DNA from: UBA4615 sp044359175
GTDB lineage: Bacteria > Pseudomonadota > Gammaproteobacteria > Burkholderiales > Burkholderiaceae_E
Direction: 5' to 3'
Assembly (NCBI GenBank): GCA_044359175.1
Contig: JBIKMO010000028.1
Location: 1 to 26,676, forward strand
DNA: 26,676 nucleotides
A program made the translations under genes and the position numbers. The notes below the pieces were generated by a model, which saw nothing but the letters and a program-made list of their open reading frames with translations, had not been told where the DNA came from and searched no databases. The stretch's first letter is position 1, and each line of letters opens with the position of its first letter. Below are positions 14,345 through 20,710 of this stretch, piece after piece.

Positions 14345-14430
14345 CGCCGTGAACGCACCCGGCGCCGTCCGTGCCGGCCTGCAGACCGTTCGTCCCCCGC
14401 ACCACCCCGGATCCGTGAACGATGTCACGC

Positions 14431-14446
14431 TGGCATGGAACTGGCT
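14431..14446 (+). promoter_or_regulatory. Sigma-54 (RpoN) promoter of pilA
   Basis: TGGCATGGAACTGGCT has GG at 14432-14433 and GC at 14444-14445, exactly 10 bases apart, and matches the -24/-12 consensus TGGCACG-N4-TTGCT except at two positions. Transcription would start near 14457, leaving a leader of about 59 nt. pilA genes of Pseudomonas and Neisseria relatives commonly have such a promoter. Confidence 0.75.
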
Positions 14447-14515
14447 GCTCAGGCCGGTATCCACCGCGGCGGTCGCGGTGGGAGCGAGGCAGATCCTGCC
14501 ACTTCGGAGATGACG

Positions 14516-14983
14516 ATGCGCAAGCAACTGCAGAAGGGTTTCACGCTGATCGAACTGATGATCGTGGTCGCGATCATCGGCATCCTGGCGGCCGTGGCGA
14601 TCCCCGCCTACCAGGACTACACGGTGCGCGCGAAGGTGTCCGAGGGGATGGTGCTCGCGTCGGCGATCAAGTCGGTGGTCGCCGAGAACGCCTCGAACGG
14701 CCTGAACCTGAACAACTCGGTGCAGCCGGTGACCAGCCGCAACGTGACCGGCATCGCGGTCGCGCAGGCCAACGGCGAGATCACGATCACGTACGCCGCG
14801 TCCGCCTCGGGTCAGACGCTGGTGCTCGCGCCGCGCGACGGCGCGGCCGGACTGGTGGGTACGGCCACGACCTCGACCGTCCCGACCAACCCGATCGTCT
14901 GGCACTGCAATTCGGTGAGCTCGACCAAGCTGGGGTCCAAGGGCACGCTGCTGGCGAAGTACGCGCCGGCCGAGTGCCGCTGA
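14516..14983 (+). CDS. pilA: Type IV major pilin (PilA)
   Basis: The 155-residue prepilin has a short positively charged leader MRKQLQKG cut by the prepilin peptidase between Gly8 and Phe9, then the invariant FTLIELMIVVAIIGILAAVA helix with Glu5 of the mature protein. A PilA-type globular domain follows, with two cysteines (131 and 154) placed to form the C-terminal D-region disulfide. ATG 14516 is chosen because GGAG (14506-14509) lies 6 bases upstream; the in-frame ATG at 14510 touches that motif. The gene is alone between a sigma-54 promoter and two strong hairpins, as expected for an abundant structural subunit. It forms the pili used for twitching, attachment and DNA uptake. Confidence 0.95.
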   Translation: MRKQLQKGFTLIELMIVVAIIGILAAVAIPAYQDYTVRAKVSEGMVLASAIKSVVAENASNGLNLNNSVQPVTSRNVTGIAVAQANGEITITYAASASGQTLVLAPRDGAAGLVGTATTSTVPTNPIVWHCNSVSSTKLGSKGTLLAKYAPAECR

Positions 14984-14990
14984 GGCACGC

Positions 14991-15050
14991 GGCGCGCCGA
15001 GTGGCGCGCCGGTCGTGAACTCCGCGCGGGGCGCTTCGGCGCCCCGCGCG
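14991..15050 (+). terminator. Tandem hairpins after pilA, the second a strong UUCG-capped stem
   Basis: GGCGCGCC-GAGT-GGCGCGCC (14991-15010) can form an 8-bp stem. It is followed by a perfect 12-bp stem with a TTCG tetraloop (15023-15034 / 15039-15050) and then CATTTCGG. The T-content is low, but the stem is exceptionally stable. The pair probably ends and protects the pilA message. Confidence 0.7.
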
Positions 15051-15157
15051 CATTTCGGCACCCCGCACGCGCGCCGTCCGTCGGCGAGCGTGCGCCGGGC
15101 CCCCGGACATGCGCGCCGCGCGTCGGACCGGGCGCCGGCTGCGCACGGACCGTAGCC

Positions 15158-15179
15158 TAGAATCGTTCGACGTTTCGAA
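15158..15179 (+). promoter_or_regulatory. Candidate -10 element and palindrome before the TfpX/TfpZ-like gene
   Basis: TAGAAT (15158-15163) is followed by the inverted repeat TTCGA-CGTT-TCGAA (15166-15179) and the ATG at 15183. The palindrome would lie at the transcription start and could be an operator. No good -35 is visible, and the leader would be only about 12 nt. Confidence 0.35.
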
Positions 15180-15182
15180 GCC

Positions 15183-16064
15183 ATGCGCACGATGCTGCGA
15201 CACCGAGCCAACCGACGCGATGCTCCGGGGCTGCGCGACGGCGACACGCGTCCGCTGATCCACCCGATCGAGCCGCCGCCCCCGCGGGCGCTCCCGTCGA
15301 TCCCGCCGCCGAGGCTGCGCGATCGGCTGCGCGCTGCCGGGATCCACCTGCTGCTGTCGGCGGCGGTGGGCGCCGCGGTGCTGGCGATCGTGGTCTTCGC
15401 CTGGTATCCGCCGCCGATGCATACGCTGATCGGCGTCGGAGCGATCCTGCTGATCATGCTGGGCGTGGATGTCGTGATCGGGCCGGTGTTCACCCTGCTG
15501 GTCTACGACCGACGCAAGCGCAACCTGCGCTGGGACCTCGCGACCATCGCGGCGCTCCAGCTGCTCGCGCTCGGCTACGGCGTGTGGACGGTCCACCAGG
15601 GCCGGCCGGCCTTCGTGGTGCTGGTCAAGGACCGCTTCGAGGTGGTGTCGCCCGCGGAGCTCAGGCCTGCCGATCGCGCGGCAGCGCAGGACAATCCGCA
15701 TGCTCGCGCCGTGCCGCTGTCGCCGCGCTGGGTGGCCGCCAAGATGCCGGACGGTCCTCAGGAGCGCAGCGACATCCTGTTCGAGGCGCTCGCGCAGGGA
15801 CGCGACGTGCAGCACCACCCGAAGCTGTATGTCGCGCTCGACGCGCAGTCGGCCGTGATGCTCGAGCGTGCGCTGCCGATCTCTCGGCTGCGGTCGCTGA
15901 ACCCGCAGTCGGGGCGTCACATCGATGCGGCCGTGGCCGCCACCGGCCGGCCGGAGGACGCGTTGAGCTATCTGCCGCTGCGCGGCCCGGCCAGCGACGG
16001 TGCGGTGCTGATCGGCCGGTCCGACGCACGCGTGCTGCGGGTCGCGGCGTTCGCGCCCTGGTGA
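15183..16064 (+). CDS. TfpX/TfpZ-family type IV pilin accessory protein
   Basis: Members of this family sit next to the major pilin gene and are needed for pilin stability or assembly in Acinetobacter and Moraxella relatives. The 293-residue protein has a Pro/Arg-rich cytoplasmic start (1-50), three membrane helices (about 53-74, 81-108 and 119-136) and a periplasmic domain of about 155 residues. The signature is the AAGIHLLLSA start of helix 1, WYPPP after it, LGVDVVIGPVFTLLVYD (93-109) and VKDRFEVV (148-155). It lies 199 bases after pilA but behind strong hairpins, so it probably uses its own promoter. ATG 15183 is taken as the start; ATG 15192 is possible. The family match is by motif recall, without a search. 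Confidence 0.82.
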   Translation: MRTMLRHRANRRDAPGLRDGDTRPLIHPIEPPPPRALPSIPPPRLRDRLRAAGIHLLLSAAVGAAVLAIVVFAWYPPPMHTLIGVGAILLIMLGVDVVIGPVFTLLVYDRRKRNLRWDLATIAALQLLALGYGVWTVHQGRPAFVVLVKDRFEVVSPAELRPADRAAAQDNPHARAVPLSPRWVAAKMPDGPQERSDILFEALAQGRDVQHHPKLYVALDAQSAVMLERALPISRLRSLNPQSGRHIDAAVAATGRPEDALSYLPLRGPASDGAVLIGRSDARVLRVAAFAPW

Positions 16065-16076
16065 GCGCGCACGCCT

Positions 16077-16712
16077 TCAGCCGGTTCGCTGCGCGAGCGC
16101 GCGGTGCACGATCGCGCGCAGCTCGCGTGCAGCAGCGCTCGGGTCCGGCGCGCCGAACAGGTCGGTGATCACCGCGACCGCGTCGGCGCCGGCCGCGATC
16201 GCCAGGTGCGCATTGGAGCGGTCGATGCCGCCGATCGCTACCGTTCCCAGACCCAGCGCGCGGGCTTGCCCGAGCAGGTGCAGCGGCGCCCGCACCGCCT
16301 GGGGCTTGGTGGGCGAAGGAAACACCGCGCCGAACCCCACGTGATCGGCCACGCCGACCACGGCGCGCGCGCGCTCGAGGTCGTCGTAGCAGGACACGCC
16401 GAGCCAGCGCGACTGCCCCAGCCGGGCGCGCAGCGCCCGCGGGTCGCCGTCGTCGCGACCGGCGTGCAGTCCGGCGGCATCGATCGCAATCGCCAGGTCC
16501 GGATCGTCGTTGACCACCAACGGCACGCCGGCCGCGTCGGTGAGCGCGCGCACCGCCCGCGCGAGCGACTCGCGATGCGCCGGCGTGCCGCCCTTCACAC
16601 GGAACTGCAGCGCGTCCACGCCGCCGCGCAGCACGCGCGCGACGCGCTCCAGCAGCCGGTCGGCGTCGGTGTCGTCGGGGGTGATCGCGTAGAGGCCGCG
16701 CAGCCGATGCAT
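16077..16712 (-). CDS. thiE: Thiamine-phosphate synthase
   Basis: ThiE joins hydroxymethylpyrimidine diphosphate and the carboxythiazole phosphate to make thiamine monophosphate, the substrate of ThiL (encoded at 2214-3284). The 211-residue TIM-barrel protein shows ALQFRVKGG (34-42; Gln36, Arg38, Lys40), VVNDDPDLA (66-74), GLHAGRDD (81-88), GVSCYDD (105-111), GFGAVFPSPTKP (126-137) and AIGGI (159-163). The ND and GLH loops differ slightly from the usual NDR and GVHLGQxD forms, but pyrophosphate and metal contacts are still present. The start is the ATG at 16712; extension upstream adds a Gly/Arg/Pro-rich segment unlike the family. It converges on the TfpX/TfpZ-like gene with a 12-base gap and diverges from rubredoxin. 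Confidence 0.92.
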   Translation of the reverse strand: MHRLRGLYAITPDDTDADRLLERVARVLRGGVDALQFRVKGGTPAHRESLARAVRALTDAAGVPLVVNDDPDLAIAIDAAGLHAGRDDGDPRALRARLGQSRWLGVSCYDDLERARAVVGVADHVGFGAVFPSPTKPQAVRAPLHLLGQARALGLGTVAIGGIDRSNAHLAIAAGADAVAVITDLFGAPDPSAAARELRAIVHRALAQRTG

Positions 16713-16793
16713 CGGGTGAGTCCCGCCGCGTGTTCGCGGCCCGGGCGCGGTCCGCCCGTCGGCCGATGGGCCGGTCCCGTCGGCGCGAGAAGG

Positions 16794-16799
16794 TAACAT
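16794..16799 (+). promoter_or_regulatory. Candidate -10 element of the rubredoxin gene
   Basis: TAACAT matches TATAAT at four of six positions and lies 37 bases before the preferred rubredoxin ATG, in the 123-base divergent gap with thiE. There is no recognisable -35, so support is weak. Confidence 0.25.
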
Positions 16800-16835
16800 G
16801 CGGCGCTTCCCCTTCTAATGACGACGGCGGTTCTC

Positions 16836-17018
16836 ATGAGCGAGCAAGCGGCGCACCGCACCTTCATGTGCCTGATCTGCGGCTGGATCTACGACGAGGC
16901 CGCGGGTGTCCCCGACGAGGGGATCGCGCCGGGCACGCGCTGGGAGGACGTGCCGATGAACTGGACCTGTCCGGAGTGCGGCGCGCGCAAGGAGGACTTC
17001 GAGATGGTCCAGCTCTGA
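16836..17018 (+). CDS. rubA: Rubredoxin
   Basis: This 60-residue cytoplasmic iron protein carries single electrons through one iron bound by four cysteines. Both pairs are present: CLIC (Cys12, Cys15) and CPEC (Cys45, Cys48), with the family's GWIYDEAAGVPDEGIAPGT and WEDVPMNWTCPECGARK segments. ATG 16836 has a GGCGG motif 5 bases upstream; ATG 16818 would add six residues and lacks a ribosome-binding site. In betaproteobacteria a rubredoxin gene near thiamine or haem biosynthesis genes and pilG is common. Its electron-transfer partner cannot be told from the sequence. Confidence 0.93.
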   Translation: MSEQAAHRTFMCLICGWIYDEAAGVPDEGIAPGTRWEDVPMNWTCPECGARKEDFEMVQL

Positions 17019-17047
17019 TGCGCAAGTGATTCATCCGGAAGCCTTTT

Positions 17048-17077
17048 TTGACCGGCGAGCGGTCGGGTCGCTACACT
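17048..17077 (+). promoter_or_regulatory. Sigma-70-type promoter of the Pil-Chp operon
   Basis: TTGACC (17048-17053, five of six) and TACACT (17072-17077, four of six) are 18 bases apart. The start would be near 17084, giving a leader of about 46 nt before pilG with a GGGGACA ribosome-binding site. It is the best-matching sigma-70 promoter in the window, and a T6 run (17044-17049) overlaps its -35. Confidence 0.65.
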
Positions 17078-17129
17078 TCTCGGCATTCGGGGCCTCGGGC
17101 AGTCCGGGCCGTGGCACGGGGACACAACA

Positions 17130-17531
17130 ATGAGCGCAACCGAATCCATCGCCGGTCTCAAGGTGATGGTGGTCGACGACAGCAACACCATCCGGCGCAG
17201 CGCCGAGATCTTCCTGTCCCAGGCCGGCTGCCGGGTCTTCGTCGCCGAGGACGGCTTCGATGCGTTGGCCAAGGTGTCCGACCACGAGCCCGACCTGGTG
17301 TTCTGCGACGTGCTGATGCCGCGTCTGGACGGCTACCAGACCTGCGCGCTCATCAAGCGAAGTCCACGGCTGCACGCCACGCCGGTGGTGATGCTCTCGA
17401 GCAAGGACGGCCTCTTCGACCGCGCCCGCGGGCGCATGGTCGGCTGCGAGGAGTACCTGACCAAGCCGTTCACCAAGGACAGCCTGCTCAAGTGCGTGGC
17501 GCAGCACGCGCGTCGCCCGGTCGGTGCCTGA
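17130..17531 (+). CDS. pilG: Twitching-motility response regulator PilG
   Basis: PilG is a single-domain CheY-like receiver phosphorylated by the ChpA/PilL kinase; in Pseudomonas it promotes pilus extension and raises cAMP. The 133-residue product has the acidic pair Asp16-Asp17 (VVDDSN), phosphoacceptor Asp60 (LVFCDVLMPRLDGYQT), Ser90 in VVMLSSKDG and Lys112 in YLTKPF. There is no output domain. The CDVLMPRLDGYQTCALIK and SSKDGLFDRARGRMVG stretches are characteristic of PilG rather than generic CheY. It is the first gene of the operon; pilH follows after 13 bases. Confidence 0.93.
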   Translation: MSATESIAGLKVMVVDDSNTIRRSAEIFLSQAGCRVFVAEDGFDALAKVSDHEPDLVFCDVLMPRLDGYQTCALIKRSPRLHATPVVMLSSKDGLFDRARGRMVGCEEYLTKPFTKDSLLKCVAQHARRPVGA

Positions 17532-17544
17532 GCCGACCGCGACC

Positions 17545-17913
17545 ATGACCTCCCGTACGATCCTGGTCGTCGACGATTCGCCGACCGAGCGTTACTACAT
17601 CGCCGACATCCTGACGCGCAACGGGTACGCGGTGGTCACGGCCGAGAGCGGCACCGAGGCGCTCGAGCGCATCCGCTGCGCACGTCCTTCGTTGATCGTG
17701 ATGGACGTCGTGATGCCGGGCGCCTCGGGGTTTCAGGTGACCCGCGCACTGACCCGCGATCCGGACACGCAGTCGATCCCGGTGATCCTGTGCACGAACA
17801 AGGCGGCCGAGACCGACCGGATCTGGGGCCTGCGTCAGGGGGCCCGCGAGTACCTGACCAAGCCGATCGACGCCGCCGAACTGCTGGCCAAAGTGGCCGG
17901 TCTGGTCCACTGA
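17545..17913 (+). CDS. pilH: Twitching-motility response regulator PilH
   Basis: PilH is the second stand-alone receiver of the Pil-Chp system, acting in pilus retraction or as a phosphate sink opposed to PilG. The 122-residue product shows Asp10-Asp11 (VVDDSPTERYY), phosphoacceptor Asp54 (IVMDVVMPGASGFQ), Thr85 in LCTNKAAETDRIWGLRQGA and Lys106 in YLTKPI. The DSPTE and TDRIWGLRQGA segments are typical of PilH. ATG 17545 gives the usual length; an in-frame GTG at 17524 would overlap the end of pilG. pilI follows after 13 bases. Confidence 0.93.
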   Translation: MTSRTILVVDDSPTERYYIADILTRNGYAVVTAESGTEALERIRCARPSLIVMDVVMPGASGFQVTRALTRDPDTQSIPVILCTNKAAETDRIWGLRQGAREYLTKPIDAAELLAKVAGLVH

Positions 17914-17926
17914 GGCGGGGGGCACG

Positions 17927-18472
17927 ATGAGCGGCGGTCCGCCGGCACCCATGAAGGCCTTCCAGGCACGACTGAGCGAGCGCCTGCGCGACGCCGACGG
18001 CGCACCCGACCTCGCAGCGCGCCTGGGGCTGATGATCGGCGACCAGCGCTGGCTGGTCGATCTGTCCGAGGCCGGCGAGATCCTTCCGGTGCCCGACACG
18101 ATCGCCCCGGTGCCCCTCACGCGCGACTGGCTGCTCGGTCTGGTGAACCTGCGCGGCGCGCTGTACACCGTGGTCGATCTGCAGCGGTTCGCTCAGCTGG
18201 GGCGCACCGACGCGGGCCGGGACGCGCGGCTGCTCGCGCTGTCGGCGCGGCTGAGCTTCAATGCGGCGATCCTGGTGACGAAGATGATGGGCTTGCGCAA
18301 CGTCGCGTCGATGAAGCCGGACGACGCGCCGGCCTCGGCCCGTGCGTTCGGTGCTGCGGGGCGGCCGTCCTGGGTCGGCCGCACGCTGGTCGACGCCGAT
18401 GGACACCGCTGGCACGAGCTCGACCTGGCCCGGCTCGCCTCGGCCAGCGAGTTCCTGATGGTCGAGCGCTGA
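17927..18472 (+). CDS. pilI: CheW-like coupling protein PilI
   Basis: PilI links the receptor PilJ to the kinase ChpA/PilL at the cell pole. The 181-residue soluble protein is one CheW domain: GLMIGDQRWLVDLSEAGEIL near residues 34-53, LLGLVNLRGALYTVVDLQRF with the conserved NLRG, and a C-terminal half in which HELDLARLASASEFL closes the fold. The run of G residues 4 bases before the ATG is a strong ribosome-binding site. The gene lies between pilH and pilJ, the standard order. Confidence 0.9.
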   Translation: MSGGPPAPMKAFQARLSERLRDADGAPDLAARLGLMIGDQRWLVDLSEAGEILPVPDTIAPVPLTRDWLLGLVNLRGALYTVVDLQRFAQLGRTDAGRDARLLALSARLSFNAAILVTKMMGLRNVASMKPDDAPASARAFGAAGRPSWVGRTLVDADGHRWHELDLARLASASEFLMVER

Positions 18473-18493
18473 GGCCGGCGGCAGCGGGCGGTG

Positions 18494-20710
18494 ATGGCAT
18501 TCAAGCTACCAAAGCCGTTCCTGCCGATGGGCGGCGGTGGCCGTAAGGTCGACCCGGACGCCGCGATCGTCGACGACCTCGCGACCGCCGCGCGGACCGC
18601 GCCGGCGGCACCGGTGAAGGGCTCGGCGCCGCCACGGCGACGGCTCGGGCTGCCGGTGCTCGGGGGCTGGCCGCTGCGCCGGCAGCTGGCGGTTCTCTTC
18701 CCGCTGCTGGTCGCGTCGCTGCTGATCGCATTCCTGCTGATCGGACTGGAGTCGGCGCGCACCGCGTCGGTCGCGGCGCAGTCGCGCCTGGTGGGCGAGT
18801 CGCTGATGCACGCGCAGCGCCTGGCTCGCGCGGCGCCGGTGGCGCTGCGCGGTCAGGCCGACGGCTTCCGGCAGCTCGCGGACGCCCGCAGCCGGTTCGC
18901 CGAGGCGCTCGGCGTGCTGCAATCGGGCGGCACGATCCGGGAGCTGCGCGTCGATGCGGTCTTCCCCGGCGCGCAGTCGGGGGTCGCCCGGGTCGCCGAG
19001 CTCTGGCGGCGCACCGATACGGCGGCCGTCGCGGTGCAGCAGCAGCAGCAGGCGCTCGCCGCGCTCGCCGCTTCCGCGCGGATCGTGCTCGAGGCCGCGC
19101 CGCGGCTCGGCGTGCTGGCCGAGCAGGTCACCCAGCTCAAGCTGGCCGGCGGCGCCTCGGCGGCCGACGTGGCGGCCGCCGCGCAGCTCGCGACGCTGTC
19201 GCAGCGGATCGTGCGCTCGCTGTTGCTTCTGCCGGCGGGTGACGCTCAGGCGACCGAGGCCGGCGCTCTGCTTGCCCGCGATGCGCTCGCGGTGCGCGAA
19301 TCGGTCGAGGCGCTGCTTTCCGGCAGCGATTCGCGCCGGCTCGCGCCGGCCAGGGATCCCGAGCTGCGCGCACGCCTCGGTGAGTTGAAGGCCGGTTGGG
19401 CCGACCTGGAGCGCCCGCTCGGCTCGCTGCAGTCGGACCTGCCGCGACTGGTGATCGCGCGGACGGCCGAGCAACGCATCCAGACCGACAGCGAGCCGCT
19501 GCGAGGTGCCCTGCTCGAGCTGCAGGCACGGCTGGCTGCCGAGCAGGCCGGCCGCTCGGCGCTGCAGGGGGGGGCGGTGCTGTTCCTGCTGCTGGCGGTG
19601 CTCGCGGGCGTAGCGCTTGCGATGGTCCACTACCGGGACGTCGACCGTCGAGCCGCGGACGCGGACGCGCAGCGCGCGCAGGCCGAGCGGCTCGAGCAGG
19701 AGGCCAAGCGGACCAACGACCTGAACCAGTCGGCGATCCTGCGGCTGATGAACGAGCTTCAGGAGGTGGCCGACGGCGACCTGACGGTGCAGGCCACCGT
19801 GTCCGAGGACATCACGGGTGCGATCGCCGATTCGGTCAACTACACGGTGGAGGAACTGCGCAACCTGGTGGCTCGGATCAACACGACCGCCGAGCTGGTG
19901 GCTGACGCCTCGACGAAGGCGCAGACCATCGCCAGCGGCCTGCAGCTCGCGAGCGAGCAGCAGTCGCGCGAGATCCGCGAGACCGGCGAGAGCGTGCTCA
20001 GGATGGCCGCGCAGATCAACGACGTCTCCGCGACCGCAGCCGAATCCGCGCAGGTGGCCCGACAGTCGCTGGGCGCGGCCGAGCAGGGTCGGCGCGCCGT
20101 GCACAACGCGATCGCCGGCATGAACGGCATCCGTGACCAGATCCAGGAGACCGCCAAGCGCATCAAGCGCCTGGGCGAATCCTCCCAGGAGATCGGTGAG
20201 ATCGTCGAGCTGATCTCCGACATCACCGAGCAGACCAACGTGCTCGCGCTGAACGCCGCGATCCAGGCCGCGTCGGCCGGCGAGGCCGGGCGCGGCTTCA
20301 CGGTCGTCGCCGAGGAGGTGCAGCGGCTCGCCGAGCGCAGCGCCGAGGCGACGCGCCAGATCGCGGCGCTGATCCGCACGATCCAGGTCGACACCCAGGA
20401 CGCGGTCGCGGCGATGGAGCGCAGCACGCAGGGCGTGGTCGCCGGCACGCGGCTGTCCGACGACGCGGGTAACGCGCTCGCCGAGATCGGGCGGGTGTCG
20501 ACCCAGCTCGCCGAGCTGATCATGGACATCTCCCGGACCACCTCCGGGCAGGCGACCTCCGCGGGCACGGTCGCCCGCAGCATCCAGCGTATCCTGCTGG
20601 TGACCGAACAGACCAGCGAGGGGGCGCAGCAGACTGCGGGTTCGATCCTGCAGCTGGCCGAACTCGCGCGCGAGCTCAAGAACTCGGTCTCGCGATTCAG
20701 GGTGGCCTGA
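18494..20710 (+). CDS. pilJ: Methyl-accepting chemotaxis receptor PilJ
   Basis: PilJ is the inner-membrane receptor of the Pil-Chp system and is thought to sense pilin or surface contact. The 738-residue protein has a cytoplasmic Pro/Gly-rich start, TM1 (about 63-84), a long helical periplasmic region (about 85-355), TM2 (about 360-380), a HAMP linker and a long cytoplasmic coiled coil. The signalling tip reads TEQTNVLALNAAIQAASAG, then EAGRGFTVVAEEVQRLAERS; Gln-Ala-Ala-Ser in place of the usual Glu-Ala-Ala-Arg at the tip is a PilJ trait. The periplasmic part contains a QQQQQ run (about 183-187). ATG 18494 is used, with an in-frame GTG directly before it. The stop overlaps the next start in TGATG. 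A run of eight G residues lies in the TM2 codons (19567-19574). Confidence 0.95.
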   Translation: MAFKLPKPFLPMGGGGRKVDPDAAIVDDLATAARTAPAAPVKGSAPPRRRLGLPVLGGWPLRRQLAVLFPLLVASLLIAFLLIGLESARTASVAAQSRLVGESLMHAQRLARAAPVALRGQADGFRQLADARSRFAEALGVLQSGGTIRELRVDAVFPGAQSGVARVAELWRRTDTAAVAVQQQQQALAALAASARIVLEAAPRLGVLAEQVTQLKLAGGASAADVAAAAQLATLSQRIVRSLLLLPAGDAQATEAGALLARDALAVRESVEALLSGSDSRRLAPARDPELRARLGELKAGWADLERPLGSLQSDLPRLVIARTAEQRIQTDSEPLRGALLELQARLAAEQAGRSALQGGAVLFLLLAVLAGVALAMVHYRDVDRRAADADAQRAQAERLEQEAKRTNDLNQSAILRLMNELQEVADGDLTVQATVSEDITGAIADSVNYTVEELRNLVARINTTAELVADASTKAQTIASGLQLASEQQSREIRETGESVLRMAAQINDVSATAAESAQVARQSLGAAEQGRRAVHNAIAGMNGIRDQIQETAKRIKRLGESSQEIGEIVELISDITEQTNVLALNAAIQAASAGEAGRGFTVVAEEVQRLAERSAEATRQIAALIRTIQVDTQDAVAAMERSTQGVVAGTRLSDDAGNALAEIGRVSTQLAELIMDISRTTSGQATSAGTVARSIQRILLVTEQTSEGAQQTAGSILQLAELARELKNSVSRFRVA

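Noticed and set aside
17018..17053. Rho-independent terminator after rubredoxin at the T6 run (17044-17049)
   Set aside because: No convincing stem precedes the T-run, and its last bases form the -35 of the pilG promoter.
19567..19574. Run of eight G residues in pilJ as a possible phase-variation tract
   Set aside because: Eight-base G or C runs are not surprising at this G+C content (sucD has a C8 run), and nothing else suggests a contingency locus.
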